Part shown: in pieces, positions 1-6,234 of the stretch
Position numbering within the stretch: the stretch's first letter is position 1
Layout of the letters: each line of letters begins with the position of its first letter
Source: an uncultured Thermomicrobiales bacterium
Lineage (GTDB): Bacteria; Chloroflexota; Chloroflexia; Thermomicrobiales; Thermomicrobiaceae
DNA: 12,464 bases
Reading direction: 5' to 3'
Assembly: GCA_937891245.1 (NCBI GenBank)
Contig: CALAGB010000050.1
Span: forward strand, 1 to 12,464
Notes under the pieces: model-generated
The model's database searches: none
What the model saw: only the letters and a program-made list of their open reading frames with translations
What the model was told of the DNA's origin: nothing
Program-made: the position numbers and the translations under genes

Positions 1-91
1 ACAGAGCGCCGTGCTCGGTGATGAACGGATTCGACTGGTCAGCGACACGAACGGTGCGTCGCGCCGGCGGTGCGGTAACGGTAGCGGCCAT
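1..91 (-). CDS. N-terminal fragment of a methionine-regulated gene (possibly homoserine O-acetyltransferase)
   Basis: The gene is cut by the window edge, so only about 30 codons are visible, beginning M-A-A-T-V-T-A-P-P and ending N-P-F-I-T-E-H-G-A-L. The ATG at 89-91 is preferred over the in-frame ATG at 101-103 because GGAGGGG (95-101) sits 3-5 nt before it, and the upstream ATG has no such site. The start lies 42 nt downstream of a T-box terminator and is the only reading frame that the SAM-I plus Met T-box leader can serve. A methionine biosynthesis, uptake or tRNA-charging gene is therefore expected. The short F-I-T-E-H-G-A-L segment resembles the strand that opens MetX proteins (pattern L-E-x-G-x-x-L before the A-Y-E-T-x-G motif), but the diagnostic part is outside the window. 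Methionyl-tRNA synthetase looks less likely because its usual opening P-I-Y-Y-V-N-x-x-P-H-L-G-H is not seen. Confidence 0.6.
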   Translation of the reverse strand, partial: MAATVTAPPARRTVRVADQSNPFITEHGAL

Positions 92-133
92 CGTCCCCTC
101 CATCGAGCACTGGTCAGAACGAGGGGCGGGCAG

Positions 134-164
134 AAAAAAGCCCATCCCCGATCGCGGGGACGGG
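134..164 (-). terminator. T-box intrinsic terminator
   Basis: On the minus strand, CCCGTCCCC (156-164) pairs with GGGGATGGG (141-149) around a short loop, with one G-U pair. It is followed directly by six T (134-139). It lies just 3' of the conserved T-box sequence, whose ACCACGGG end it can exclude, as expected for the terminator that forms when charged tRNA is bound. The first codon of the regulated gene is 42 nt further on. Confidence 0.9.
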
Positions 165-395
165 TCTCGCCCGTGGTACCACCCCGATTCGCCCGGCTCT
201 CGCGAGCCGAACCTTGGCGGGTGCCGACGCACCCTGACCGTGATAACGGTGGTCAACCCGGCGCTGCCTACTGCGGGAGTTCCCGGTTCAACACGCGGCT
301 CGGAAGTCATCTTCCACGAGTGCCCGTGCGCCGCCTCACACCATCGCGGCTCGCTTGGGCCGTGGCGTCTCGTGTACTCTCCTCGTCAACGCCAT
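134..395 (-). promoter_or_regulatory. T-box riboswitch, Met (AUG) specifier
   Basis: This is a tRNA-sensing leader that reads through its terminator when uncharged cognate tRNA binds. Stem I shows GAGGAG then AGTA (375-378) as the 5' side of the specifier loop. Helix CACGAG (369-374) pairs with CTCGTG (315-320). An apical part has a GATG bulge motif and GCCGC/GCGGC pairing. The 3' side of the specifier loop reads GAA-G-ATG-A and then CTTCC (302-314), which matches the GAA-N-codon-A arrangement of the glyQS T-box and places ATG (308-310) as specifier. A second AGTA (269-272) with GAA fits the stem II S-turn. Hairpins at 219-234 and 195-208 lie before the T-box core GGGGTGGTACCACGGG (170-185). 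Its TGGT (178-181) would pair with an ACCA tRNA end, consistent with the A73 discriminator of tRNA-Met. The structure was folded by eye. Confidence 0.93.
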
Positions 396-396
396 T

Positions 397-421
397 TTGG
401 AGGAACAAAAAAATCCTCCAA
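397..421 (-). promoter_or_regulatory. Hairpin competing with the SAM-I terminator
   Basis: TTGGAGGA and TCCTCCAA form a perfect 8-bp inverted repeat around a 9-nt loop that contains the seven T of the SAM-I terminator. The GGAGGA arm (414-420) is also the 3' arm of that terminator, so the two hairpins exclude each other. The downstream arm (397-404) can only engage after polymerase has passed the T run, so it may stabilise the read-through transcript or be coincidental. Confidence 0.5.
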
Positions 422-433
422 CGAGAGGTGGAG
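407..433 (-). terminator. SAM-I riboswitch terminator and expression platform
   Basis: On the minus strand TCCACC (427-432) pairs with GGAGGA (414-419) with one internal A-A mismatch, and seven T follow (407-413). The 5' side lies within CTCCACCTCTC (423-433). That segment is an exact complement of GAGAGGTGGAG (531-541) in the aptamer, giving an 11-bp antiterminator that requires the aptamer to unfold. SAM binding should hold the aptamer strand and let the terminator form. The terminator is short but well placed. Confidence 0.75.
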
Positions 434-447
434 AATCAACATCAACA

Positions 448-554
448 CTGCGCTCATCTTGCGGATAAATCCGCCGGAATTGGCACCTGGCGCGTAAACG
501 CTGGTTGCCGGGCTTCTAAGGGCCGTATCCCTCCACCTCTCTGGATGAGCGCAG
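448..554 (-). promoter_or_regulatory. SAM-I (S-box) riboswitch aptamer
   Basis: The minus strand matches the S-box consensus almost throughout: GCTCATC, AGAGAGGTGGAGGGA, GGCCC, GAAGCCCGGCAACC, GGTGCCAATTCC and GATGAGC, in the correct order and spacing. P1 is an 11-bp perfect pairing of 544-554 with 448-458. P4 is visible as GCGGAT/ATCCGC around a short loop. The class binds S-adenosylmethionine and normally turns off methionine and cysteine biosynthesis or uptake genes by terminating transcription. Here the aptamer starts about 15 nt after the predicted transcription start and is followed by its own terminator and then a T-box. Confidence 0.96.
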
Positions 555-576
555 GCTCTATTCGATTGTGAGCCAT

Positions 577-605
577 ATCGTACACGGGCGCAGGCATGGT
601 GTCAA
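577..605 (-). promoter_or_regulatory. Sigma70-type promoter of the tandem riboswitch leader
   Basis: A consensus -35 box TTGACA (600-605), a 17-nt spacer and a -10 box TACGAT (577-582, four of six consensus bases) read toward the SAM-I aptamer. The predicted start near 570 would place P1 of the aptamer about 15 nt into the transcript. The position supports the assignment as much as the boxes do. Confidence 0.75.
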
Positions 606-669
606 CACCCGCGCTCCCCGGCGGATCGATGCGGAATCTTGGCGGGAGCGAGCGAATGATGGAAGATAG

Positions 670-707
670 CGGCGCGGTTGGCCGCGCCGGAATGGGGGAA
701 CCGCGCC
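670..707 (+). promoter_or_regulatory. Two alternative hairpins upstream of the methyltransferase
   Basis: CGGCGCGG (670-677) pairs perfectly with CCGCGCCG (682-689) around a TTGG loop. The overlapping segment GGCGCGGTT (671-679) is also an exact complement of AACCGCGCC (699-707), so two mutually exclusive stems are possible. The region lies 36 nt before the methyltransferase start. No T run follows, so it does not look like a terminator. Function unknown. Confidence 0.4.
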
Positions 708-742
708 TTAACCGAACCGGAGACTGACGAAAGGATGAGAAA

Positions 743-1528
743 GTGGCCGACCAAGACATTCTGCGGAGATCTCGCGCGCAATATGCGGCGGCGGGCAATG
801 CCTACGTCTTGAGCGATACGCATCGATTCGGCAAGGATCTCGGTCGGCTGGTCGAAGTCGCGGCGCCCACGGCCGACATGCGAGTGCTTGATATCGCGAC
901 CGGCGGCGGCCACACCGCGATTGCGCTGGCGCCCTACGTGCGCGATGTCATCATGCTCGATCTCACGCCAGAAATGCTCGTGCATGCACGGACGTTTGCG
1001 CACGAAAGCAACGTCGATTTGTTCGGCGTGATCGCGGGTGCGGCCGAGGCGTTGCCGTTCGGTGCGGAATCGTTCGATCTGGTGAGTTGCCGTATCGCTC
1101 CGCATCACTTCGCCAACGTGCGCGCCTTCGTCAGCGAGGCGGCGCGCGTGCTCGCGCCCGGCGGGCGTTTCGTGTTGATCGACAGCGTGACGCCGGACGG
1201 TGAAAAGTACGACGCGTTCATCAACCATGTCGAGCGATGGCGCGATCCGAGTCATGTCAAGACATATTCGCTGGCCGAGTGGACGAGCTATCTCGACGAC
1301 GCCGGTCTGCATCTTGAACTGTCCGAGATGATCGAGAAGACGCACGAGTTTGAGTCGTGGACCACGCGCTCGCGCATGCCGGACGATGAAGTGGCCAAGC
1401 TCTCGGACTGGATTCTCGCGTCCGATGATGATTGCAAGCGCTTTTTCGCGGTTGAGGAGAAGGATGGACGAGTCGTTTCCTTCAAGGACCTCAAGATTCT
1501 ATTGCGCGCAAGTAAGCCGGCGGCCTAA
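743..1528 (+). CDS. Class I SAM-dependent methyltransferase (UbiE/Methyltransf_11-like)
   Basis: This 261-residue protein is predicted to transfer a methyl group from SAM; the acceptor cannot be told from sequence. Motif I V-L-D-I-A-T-G-G-G-H (residues 48-57) is the SAM-binding glycine loop. M-L-D-L-T-P-E-M-L (71-79) supplies the acidic residue after strand 2. A-E-A-L-P-F-G-A-E-S-F-D-L-V (101-114) and V-L-A-P-G-G-R-F-V-L-I-D (136-147) are the later class I motifs. The profile is that of the UbiE/COQ5-like small-molecule methyltransferases, and the C-terminal 110 residues are not diagnostic. The GTG start at 743 follows GAAAGGA with a 7-nt gap. The protein is cytosolic, with no signal peptide or membrane segment. 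The gene is divergent from the SAM/T-box leader and convergent with the M48 gene. A link to SAM metabolism is suggested only by position. Confidence 0.88.
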   Translation: MADQDILRRSRAQYAAAGNAYVLSDTHRFGKDLGRLVEVAAPTADMRVLDIATGGGHTAIALAPYVRDVIMLDLTPEMLVHARTFAHESNVDLFGVIAGAAEALPFGAESFDLVSCRIAPHHFANVRAFVSEAARVLAPGGRFVLIDSVTPDGEKYDAFINHVERWRDPSHVKTYSLAEWTSYLDDAGLHLELSEMIEKTHEFESWTTRSRMPDDEVAKLSDWILASDDDCKRFFAVEEKDGRVVSFKDLKILLRASKPAA

Positions 1529-1610
1529 CGACCGTCGTGCGGCATCTGATCTCGCGTCGTCACAGCGCGTTCACCGTCCTCATGAGTCGCGGCGAAGAAT
1601 CTCCTGCTGT

Positions 1611-1643
1611 TTTCCCGAAACACCGTGTCTGGGAGACGGGAAA
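1611..1643. terminator. Possible bidirectional terminator between convergent genes
   Basis: TTTCCCG (1611-1617) and CGGGAAA (1637-1643) form a 7-bp inverted repeat around a 19-nt loop in the 123-bp gap between the methyltransferase and M48 stop codons. The A/T ends give a weak U tract in either direction. Position is the main support. Confidence 0.35.
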
Positions 1644-1651
1644 GCGTTCTG

Positions 1652-2866
1652 TTACTGCGAATCTGGCTGATGGCGTGCGGCCGCGTAGCGTTCGGCGTGG
1701 GCGATGCGCTCGGCGATCGGCGGGTGGCTGTAGAGTGCGTATTTCACGAACGTCGATGGGTTCGGGTCCGACAGGTTGAGGTCACCGAGCCGGCGCATGG
1801 CCGATGCAAAGGCCGGCACGTCGTCAGTCAATTCCAGCGCGTACTGGTCAGCACGACGTTCGATGACGCGTGAATAGCCGTTCTGTAACGGCGCGAAGAC
1901 CAGGCCGATCAACGAAAGCAGCCAGCTCAGTAATGGCAGTACCGTGACGTCCGACATCCGTGCGATGCCGATACGCGAGCCGAAACGGCTGATGACCCGT
2001 CCGGCGATTCGATCGACCGCGAACGACAGCGCGGCCGTAAAGACCGTCCCAAGCGCGACGAAGCGCCAGAGATCGCGATGCGCCTGGTGCGCGATCTCGT
2101 GGGCCACGATCACCTCGATCTCATCGTCGGTGAATTGCTCGAGGAGCGTGTCGGCCAGGACGATTCTCCGTGTGCGACCCATGCCCGCAAAAAAGGCGTT
2201 CGCCTTCTTCGTCTGCTTGCTCATATCCATCTGCATGACATTCGCGACGTTAATGCCAGAGTTCGCGGCTAACGTCTTAAGCCGTTCTGCGAGTTGTTTA
2301 TTCTTCAGCGGTTCGCAGCGATTGAAGAGCGGAGCGATGAGCACCGGAGCGAGTTGCGAGAGGAGCACGGTGAAAGGCAGCGCCAGCGCCGTGGTGATCA
2401 TCCACCAGCGCTTCGGCCAGCGCTCGATAATCTCCAACATGACATTGGCGATCAGCGTGGCGAAGGGAATGGCCAGCAAAAGGCCCTTACTTTGTTCGAC
2501 GAGCCAACCGCGTTTGGTTTGATTGCTCAACTGATAACGGTGTTCCAGGATATAGCCGCTATAGAAGCTGAGTGGCAGGCTGGCAAGCACGTCAGCGATC
2601 GTGATGACGACGGTGAAGAGACTGCGCTGCAGAACACGGTTTGGCGTCAGCCGTTCGGCGCGGCGGCTGAGTTGCAGCGGAATCCGGCTCACAACCATCA
2701 CCGCTCCACCAACAGCCGAGAGGATCATGCCGGCCAACATCAATTGTTGCTTGGCGCGATTGTACGCTTTGGCGCGTTCGGGGTTCGCACCATTGCCGCT
2801 CGGTGGCTCGGCAACGACGGTGCGGGACACGTTTGACATCGCTCGGATCAGTCGCCAGATCGTCAT
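1652..2866 (-). CDS. Membrane-bound M48 family (Ste24-like) zinc metalloprotease
   Basis: The product is a 404-residue integral membrane protease of the M48/CAAX-protease-1 type. These cut hydrophobic or membrane-associated proteins; the bacterial substrate is not predictable. The zinc site is H-E-I-A-H (256-260) with the third ligand in E-R-R-A-D-Q-Y-A (E336). The family segment N-A-F-F-A-G-M-G-R-T-R-R-I-V-L-A-D-T-L-L (about 223-242) precedes it, and S-H-P-P-I-A-E-R lies near the C terminus. Hydrophobic segments fall near 42-59, 81-103, 129-147, 154-178, 268-285 and 308-327. The ATG at 2866 is chosen over an in-frame ATG 7 codons upstream because AGAGGAAG (2871-2878) precedes it. The gene is apparently monocistronic, divergent from the S58 peptidase and convergent with the methyltransferase. 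Confidence 0.92.
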   Translation of the reverse strand: MTIWRLIRAMSNVSRTVVAEPPSGNGANPERAKAYNRAKQQLMLAGMILSAVGGAVMVVSRIPLQLSRRAERLTPNRVLQRSLFTVVITIADVLASLPLSFYSGYILEHRYQLSNQTKRGWLVEQSKGLLLAIPFATLIANVMLEIIERWPKRWWMITTALALPFTVLLSQLAPVLIAPLFNRCEPLKNKQLAERLKTLAANSGINVANVMQMDMSKQTKKANAFFAGMGRTRRIVLADTLLEQFTDDEIEVIVAHEIAHQAHRDLWRFVALGTVFTAALSFAVDRIAGRVISRFGSRIGIARMSDVTVLPLLSWLLSLIGLVFAPLQNGYSRVIERRADQYALELTDDVPAFASAMRRLGDLNLSDPNPSTFVKYALYSHPPIAERIAHAERYAAARHQPDSQ

Positions 2867-2970
2867 ACTGCTTCCTCTCGGATGCATCGCTTGCTACTCC
2901 CATCCCGCTGAACTGACCGTATCATAAGCGGACGATCTGATGTCTACCGGCGAAGGATGAGGGGGAGGTA

Positions 2971-4098
2971 ATGAGTGACGGAACTGCGCGTCCACGCGCG
3001 CGTGACGCTGGTGTGATTCTTGGCACGATGGAACCCGGTCCGCTCAATGCGATCACCGACGTACCGGATGTGCGCGTCGGCCATGTCACCTTGATTGAAG
3101 GTTCCGGCCCGTTGGAGCGTGGTCGTGGGCCGATCCGGACCGGCGTGACGGCGATTCTGCCACACGGGGGTAATCTCTTTCGCGAGAAGGTTCCGGCCGG
3201 ATTATTCGTGCTCAACGGCTTCGGCAAGTGCTTCGGGCAGGAGCAAATCGAAGAGTTCGGCGCGATCGAAAGCCCAATCATGATGACCGGCACGATGAAC
3301 GTCGGTATCGTTGCCGATGGCGTCGCCGAGTACATGATGCGCCACAATCCGGATATCGCCGTCACGACGTCGACCGCCAACGCGCTGGTCACTGAATGCT
3401 CGGACGCATATCTGAACGACATGCAGGGGCGGCATGTGCGCCAGCAGCACGTGCGCGAAGCAATCGAACGTGCCGCCGGCGGTCCGGTCGAAGAGGGCAC
3501 CATCGGCGCAGGTACCGGCATGTCGCTCTACGGCTTCAAGGGCGGCATCGGCACCGCGTCGCGGCGGTTGCCGGACGAACTCGGCGGCTTTACCGTCGGC
3601 GCGATGGTGCTCGGGAACTTCGGGCGACGCGACCAGTTGATGATTGCCGGGGTACCGGTCGGCCGCGCGCTGGTGGATTGGCGACCGCCGGAGACGATGC
3701 GTGATACCGGTTCGTGCATCGTCCTGCTGGCAACCGATGCCCCCATGCTCGATCGCACGTTGCGGCGGCTGGCCCGACGCGCCGCACTCGGTCTGGCCCG
3801 CACCGGTTCGCTCGCCGGCAACACGAGCGGTGATTTCATCGTCGCGTTTTCCAACGCGGTGCGTCTCCCGCATGATTCCGAGGAGCTGATGGTGACGCTT
3901 CAGCATGTCACCGAAGGCGGGCATTTGATCGACGCGCTCATTCAGGCGAGCGTCGAAGCGACCGAAGAAGCGGTGATCAACACGCTCTTTCGAGCGACAA
4001 CGCTCGATGGCTGGGATGATCACGTGCGCTACGCACTGCCGCTCGATCTGACGCTCGACCTGCTCCGTAAAGCAGGCGCGCTCCACGAGACGCCGTAA
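2971..4098 (+). CDS. S58/P1 (DmpA/BapA) family self-processing aminopeptidase
   Basis: The protein has 375 residues, the usual length for the S58 family of N-terminal-nucleophile aminopeptidases (D-/beta-aminopeptidases such as DmpA and BapA). These cleave themselves before a serine into alpha and beta chains. The opening N-A-I-T-D-V-P-D-V-R-V-G-H-V-T (26-40) is the family signature. R-T-G-V-T-A-I-L-P-H-G (56-66) and N-V-G-I-V-A-D-G (110-117) follow. The processing site is seen as D-T-G|S-C-I-V-L-L-A-T-D-A-P-M, making Ser248 the expected nucleophile. L-A-R-R-A-A-L-G-L-A-R-T-G-S (267-280) is also typical. There is no signal peptide, so it should be cytosolic. The ATG at 2971 is preceded almost directly by GGGGGAGG. 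The substrate could be D-amino-acid, beta-amino-acid or ordinary short peptides. Confidence 0.92.
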   Translation: MSDGTARPRARDAGVILGTMEPGPLNAITDVPDVRVGHVTLIEGSGPLERGRGPIRTGVTAILPHGGNLFREKVPAGLFVLNGFGKCFGQEQIEEFGAIESPIMMTGTMNVGIVADGVAEYMMRHNPDIAVTTSTANALVTECSDAYLNDMQGRHVRQQHVREAIERAAGGPVEEGTIGAGTGMSLYGFKGGIGTASRRLPDELGGFTVGAMVLGNFGRRDQLMIAGVPVGRALVDWRPPETMRDTGSCIVLLATDAPMLDRTLRRLARRAALGLARTGSLAGNTSGDFIVAFSNAVRLPHDSEELMVTLQHVTEGGHLIDALIQASVEATEEAVINTLFRATTLDGWDDHVRYALPLDLTLDLLRKAGALHETP

Positions 4099-4127
4099 GG
4101 GCAAGATCGAGAGCAGTTCGTTCGCCC
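4099..4127. terminator. Weak possible terminator between convergent genes
   Basis: GGGCAA (4099-4104) can pair with TTCGCCC (4121-4127) with one bulged C. It is followed on the plus strand by a T-rich GATTCTTT. This is the only dyad in the 41-bp gap between the S58 and trehalose-phosphate synthase genes. The stem is short. Confidence 0.25.
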
Positions 4128-4139
4128 GATTCTTTGCGG

Positions 4140-5717
4140 TTAGCGATATTCCCGGGTTGCCGTCGTCAGCTTGGCGAGATCGTCGATTTGCGCGTAGATC
4201 CAGGCGCGGATGTTCTGGGTGCGTACCAGCTCGCGAAGTTCGGATGACCAGGCGGCGCGCTTGTCGGGATTCATCGTCAGCGCGGTGTGGATCGCCTCCG
4301 CGGTGCTTTCGATGTCGGTCGAAGAGACCGTTAGCGAGTGCGGACCGAGCTGTTGATAGGCGCCGGCCGCTTCCGACAGAATGATGACGCCGTCCTGTTG
4401 GTTAAGCAGCGCGCCTTCTTTGGCGACCAGATTCATGCCATCGAAGATCGCATTGACGAGCAGCACGTCGTAGCGTTTGAGTGCGGCAAGCGCGCGCGGA
4501 TAGTCGTCGCCGATGAATAGGCTGATCGGTTGCCAGGCAACGCCGTCCTGTTCGGCGGCGTTCGCGTACTTGGTGTTGATGCGCCCGACGACCGTGTTAA
4601 TGTCATCCAGATAGTCGACATATTCGAGCACTTCGAGACGCGAGGGGACGAGGAAGGCGAGAAAATTGACGCGGCCGATGAACTCGGGGAACTTTTCGAG
4701 GAAGCGATCGTACGCGAGGAAGCCACGCACGATGTTCTTGCTCGGCTCGGCTCGATCGACCCGAACGATGGTGAATTCGTTGACAAACGCGTTGAGATGC
4801 TCCTCGTGGCGGAGGGCATCTTCGCTGGCGGCCACTGCTTCGACCGCGTCGCAGTCGATCGAGATGGGATAGACGGCGACCTTCGTCGTGCGGCCGCGAT
4901 AGTGGATTTCGCGATGACGATAGTCCAGATCGACGCCGTCAAGATTGAAGTCGCAGGTATTCATGAAGCTGCGCGCGTGTGATGACGTCTGGAAGCCGAC
5001 GATGTCGTTGGCGAGCATGCTGTCGCAGATGGCGCTCCGCATCTCACGCGGCAACAACTGCCAGTAGTCAGGATCGGGCCAGGGAATATGGATGAAATGC
5101 TGCAGGGTCACGTCGGGCATCATTTCGCGGATGATGCCAGGCGTCAAGTAAAGGTGATAATCCTGCAGCATGACCAGCGGCTTTCGTTTGCTGGCGCGCG
5201 CGGCTGCCACGATCTCTTCGGCGAATTGGCGATTGACGGTGACGTAGCCATCGCGCCAGGCGCGCCAGGTTTCTTTATCGATGTCGGGTGAACGAGGCGT
5301 GTCCCAGAGGTAATGCTGGAGGAACCAGAGGAGCGGGTTGGAGATTCGGTTGTAGTACCCGTCATAGGCATCTTCATCCGCGAGCACAAAACGCAACCTG
5401 ATGTCTGAATCAGGGGGCGAGATAATCACCTCTCCCGCTTCATCCGCCTCGCGAGCGCGAGCACGATCGCCATCGGTCATCGCGCTGGCGACCCAAATGA
5501 GATCGTTGTAGCGGCTAACCGCGCTGACGGCGGTGACGACTCCTCCGCTCCCGCGCTTCGTCGAATAGCTGCCGTCCTCTTCGATATGAAACTCAAGCGG
5601 TCCACGATTGGAAGCGATGATGAGGGTGGTCTTTTCGAGAAGCTCGCGTGCGGAGCCCGGCAAACCATTGCCGCCAATTTCATCGCCGGAATTGACATGC
5701 TGGGTATCGTGGACCAC
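4140..5717 (-). CDS. otsA: Trehalose-6-phosphate synthase (GT20)
   Basis: The product has 525 residues and is predicted to join a nucleotide-activated glucose to glucose-6-phosphate, giving trehalose-6-phosphate in the cytosol. GT20 hallmarks run in order: S-N-R-G-P (36-40), R-G-S-G-G-V-V-T-A (55-63), Q-D-Y-H-L (185-189), H-I-P-W-P-D-P (210-216), G-F-Q-T (241-244), R-V-D-R-A-E-P-S-K-N (319-328) and F-D-G-M-N-L-V-A-K-E-G (425-435). The Arg and Lys that contact donor phosphates in OtsA are retained at 322 and 327, but the usual D-Y-x-K-G reads E-P-S-K-N, a variant I associate with actinobacterial-type members. The GTG start at 5717 has GGGAGG 5 nt upstream; the frame stays open 69 codons further but that part is unlike GT20. 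No otsB phosphatase is in the window. A pseudo-glycosyltransferase or other GT20 product cannot be excluded. Confidence 0.88.
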   Translation of the reverse strand: MVHDTQHVNSGDEIGGNGLPGSARELLEKTTLIIASNRGPLEFHIEEDGSYSTKRGSGGVVTAVSAVSRYNDLIWVASAMTDGDRARAREADEAGEVIISPPDSDIRLRFVLADEDAYDGYYNRISNPLLWFLQHYLWDTPRSPDIDKETWRAWRDGYVTVNRQFAEEIVAAARASKRKPLVMLQDYHLYLTPGIIREMMPDVTLQHFIHIPWPDPDYWQLLPREMRSAICDSMLANDIVGFQTSSHARSFMNTCDFNLDGVDLDYRHREIHYRGRTTKVAVYPISIDCDAVEAVAASEDALRHEEHLNAFVNEFTIVRVDRAEPSKNIVRGFLAYDRFLEKFPEFIGRVNFLAFLVPSRLEVLEYVDYLDDINTVVGRINTKYANAAEQDGVAWQPISLFIGDDYPRALAALKRYDVLLVNAIFDGMNLVAKEGALLNQQDGVIILSEAAGAYQQLGPHSLTVSSTDIESTAEAIHTALTMNPDKRAAWSSELRELVRTQNIRAWIYAQIDDLAKLTTATREYR

Positions 5718-5722
5718 GTTTG

Positions 5723-5728
5723 CCTCCC
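5723..5728 (-). promoter_or_regulatory. Ribosome binding site fixing the GTG start of otsA
   Basis: GGGAGG on the minus strand lies 5 nt before the GTG at 5715-5717. It favours this start over any codon further upstream in the open frame. Confidence 0.75.
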
Positions 5729-6143
5729 TCAGGCGCGGGTTATTCGTCGCGAAGACCGATCTCGATCGTACGGACTGGTAGTCCGAGCTACCCGTCGACT
5801 GGCACACGATCGGCAATGATCGGTACGCATCAGTGATGGTGCTGGCAATATCAAGAACACAGACGAACACAAGATCCGTGCGGAACTTGGACGATGCCGG
5901 AGCTGCGGCGTAGCCTCGACACACTCATCGCACCGGGTAGACCGGCCGATCTTCCAGCGATCGTAGCGCGCTGGCGCGTGCGTCGACGACGTACGACTCT
6001 CCTAGTATGCCATGCCAAAGCGCCGGGCTCGCTTCACTTCTCCGTGTCACGATCGATGGTACCTTGTCACGCGGTAAAACTGACGCGTCATTGCCGGCAC
6101 CCGGAGCCGATAGGCCGCCTCCGAAGCCACGAAGATGCATGGT

Positions 6144-6173
6144 TTGTGCCGCGATTGCGAAATACGGTATGAT
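6144..6173 (+). promoter_or_regulatory. Candidate promoter of the zinc-ribbon gene
   Basis: A -10 box TATGAT (6168-6173, five of six consensus bases) has a weak -35 TTGTGC (6144-6149) 18 nt upstream. The predicted start near 6180 would give a leader of about 95 nt containing the hairpin at 6214-6234. Confidence 0.4.
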
Positions 6174-6213
6174 GTGGTAGTCAATATTTCCGTACTGGTC
6201 TAGAACTGATCTT

Positions 6214-6234
6214 TCTGGTTGCTTTCCAACCAGA
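6214..6234 (+). promoter_or_regulatory. Leader hairpin upstream of the zinc-ribbon gene
   Basis: TCTGGTTG and CAACCAGA form a perfect 8-bp stem with a CTTTC loop, 39 nt before the preferred GTG start. No T tract follows on either strand, so it is not a canonical terminator. It may be a regulatory or stabilising leader structure. Confidence 0.45.

Noticed and set aside
11..571. Long open frames on the plus strand across 11-571
   Set aside because: They lie opposite the riboswitch leader, show no protein motif and are Arg/Ser/Pro-rich shadows of GC-rich structured RNA.
602..1345. 247-codon minus-strand frame opposite the methyltransferase
   Set aside because: Antisense shadow; no domain signature, whereas the plus-strand frame has complete SAM-binding motifs.
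2867..2970. Promoter boxes between the divergent M48 and S58 genes
   Set aside because: TATCAT/TATGAT-like hexamers occur near 2920-2926 but no -35 at proper spacing matches in either direction.
3202..4104. 300-codon minus-strand frame opposite the S58 peptidase
   Set aside because: Shadow of the GC-rich gene; rich in His/Arg/Gln with no recognisable motif, while the plus strand is a full-length S58 enzyme.
5771..5785. CGGACT-GGT-AGTCCG as part of a tRNA
   Set aside because: No acceptor stem, T-arm or GTTCRA motif can be placed around it on either strand.
5718..5924. N-terminal extension of the trehalose-phosphate synthase to an upstream ATG
   Set aside because: The extra 69 residues resemble no GT20 sequence, and GGGAGG 5 nt before the GTG at 5717 is a much better start.
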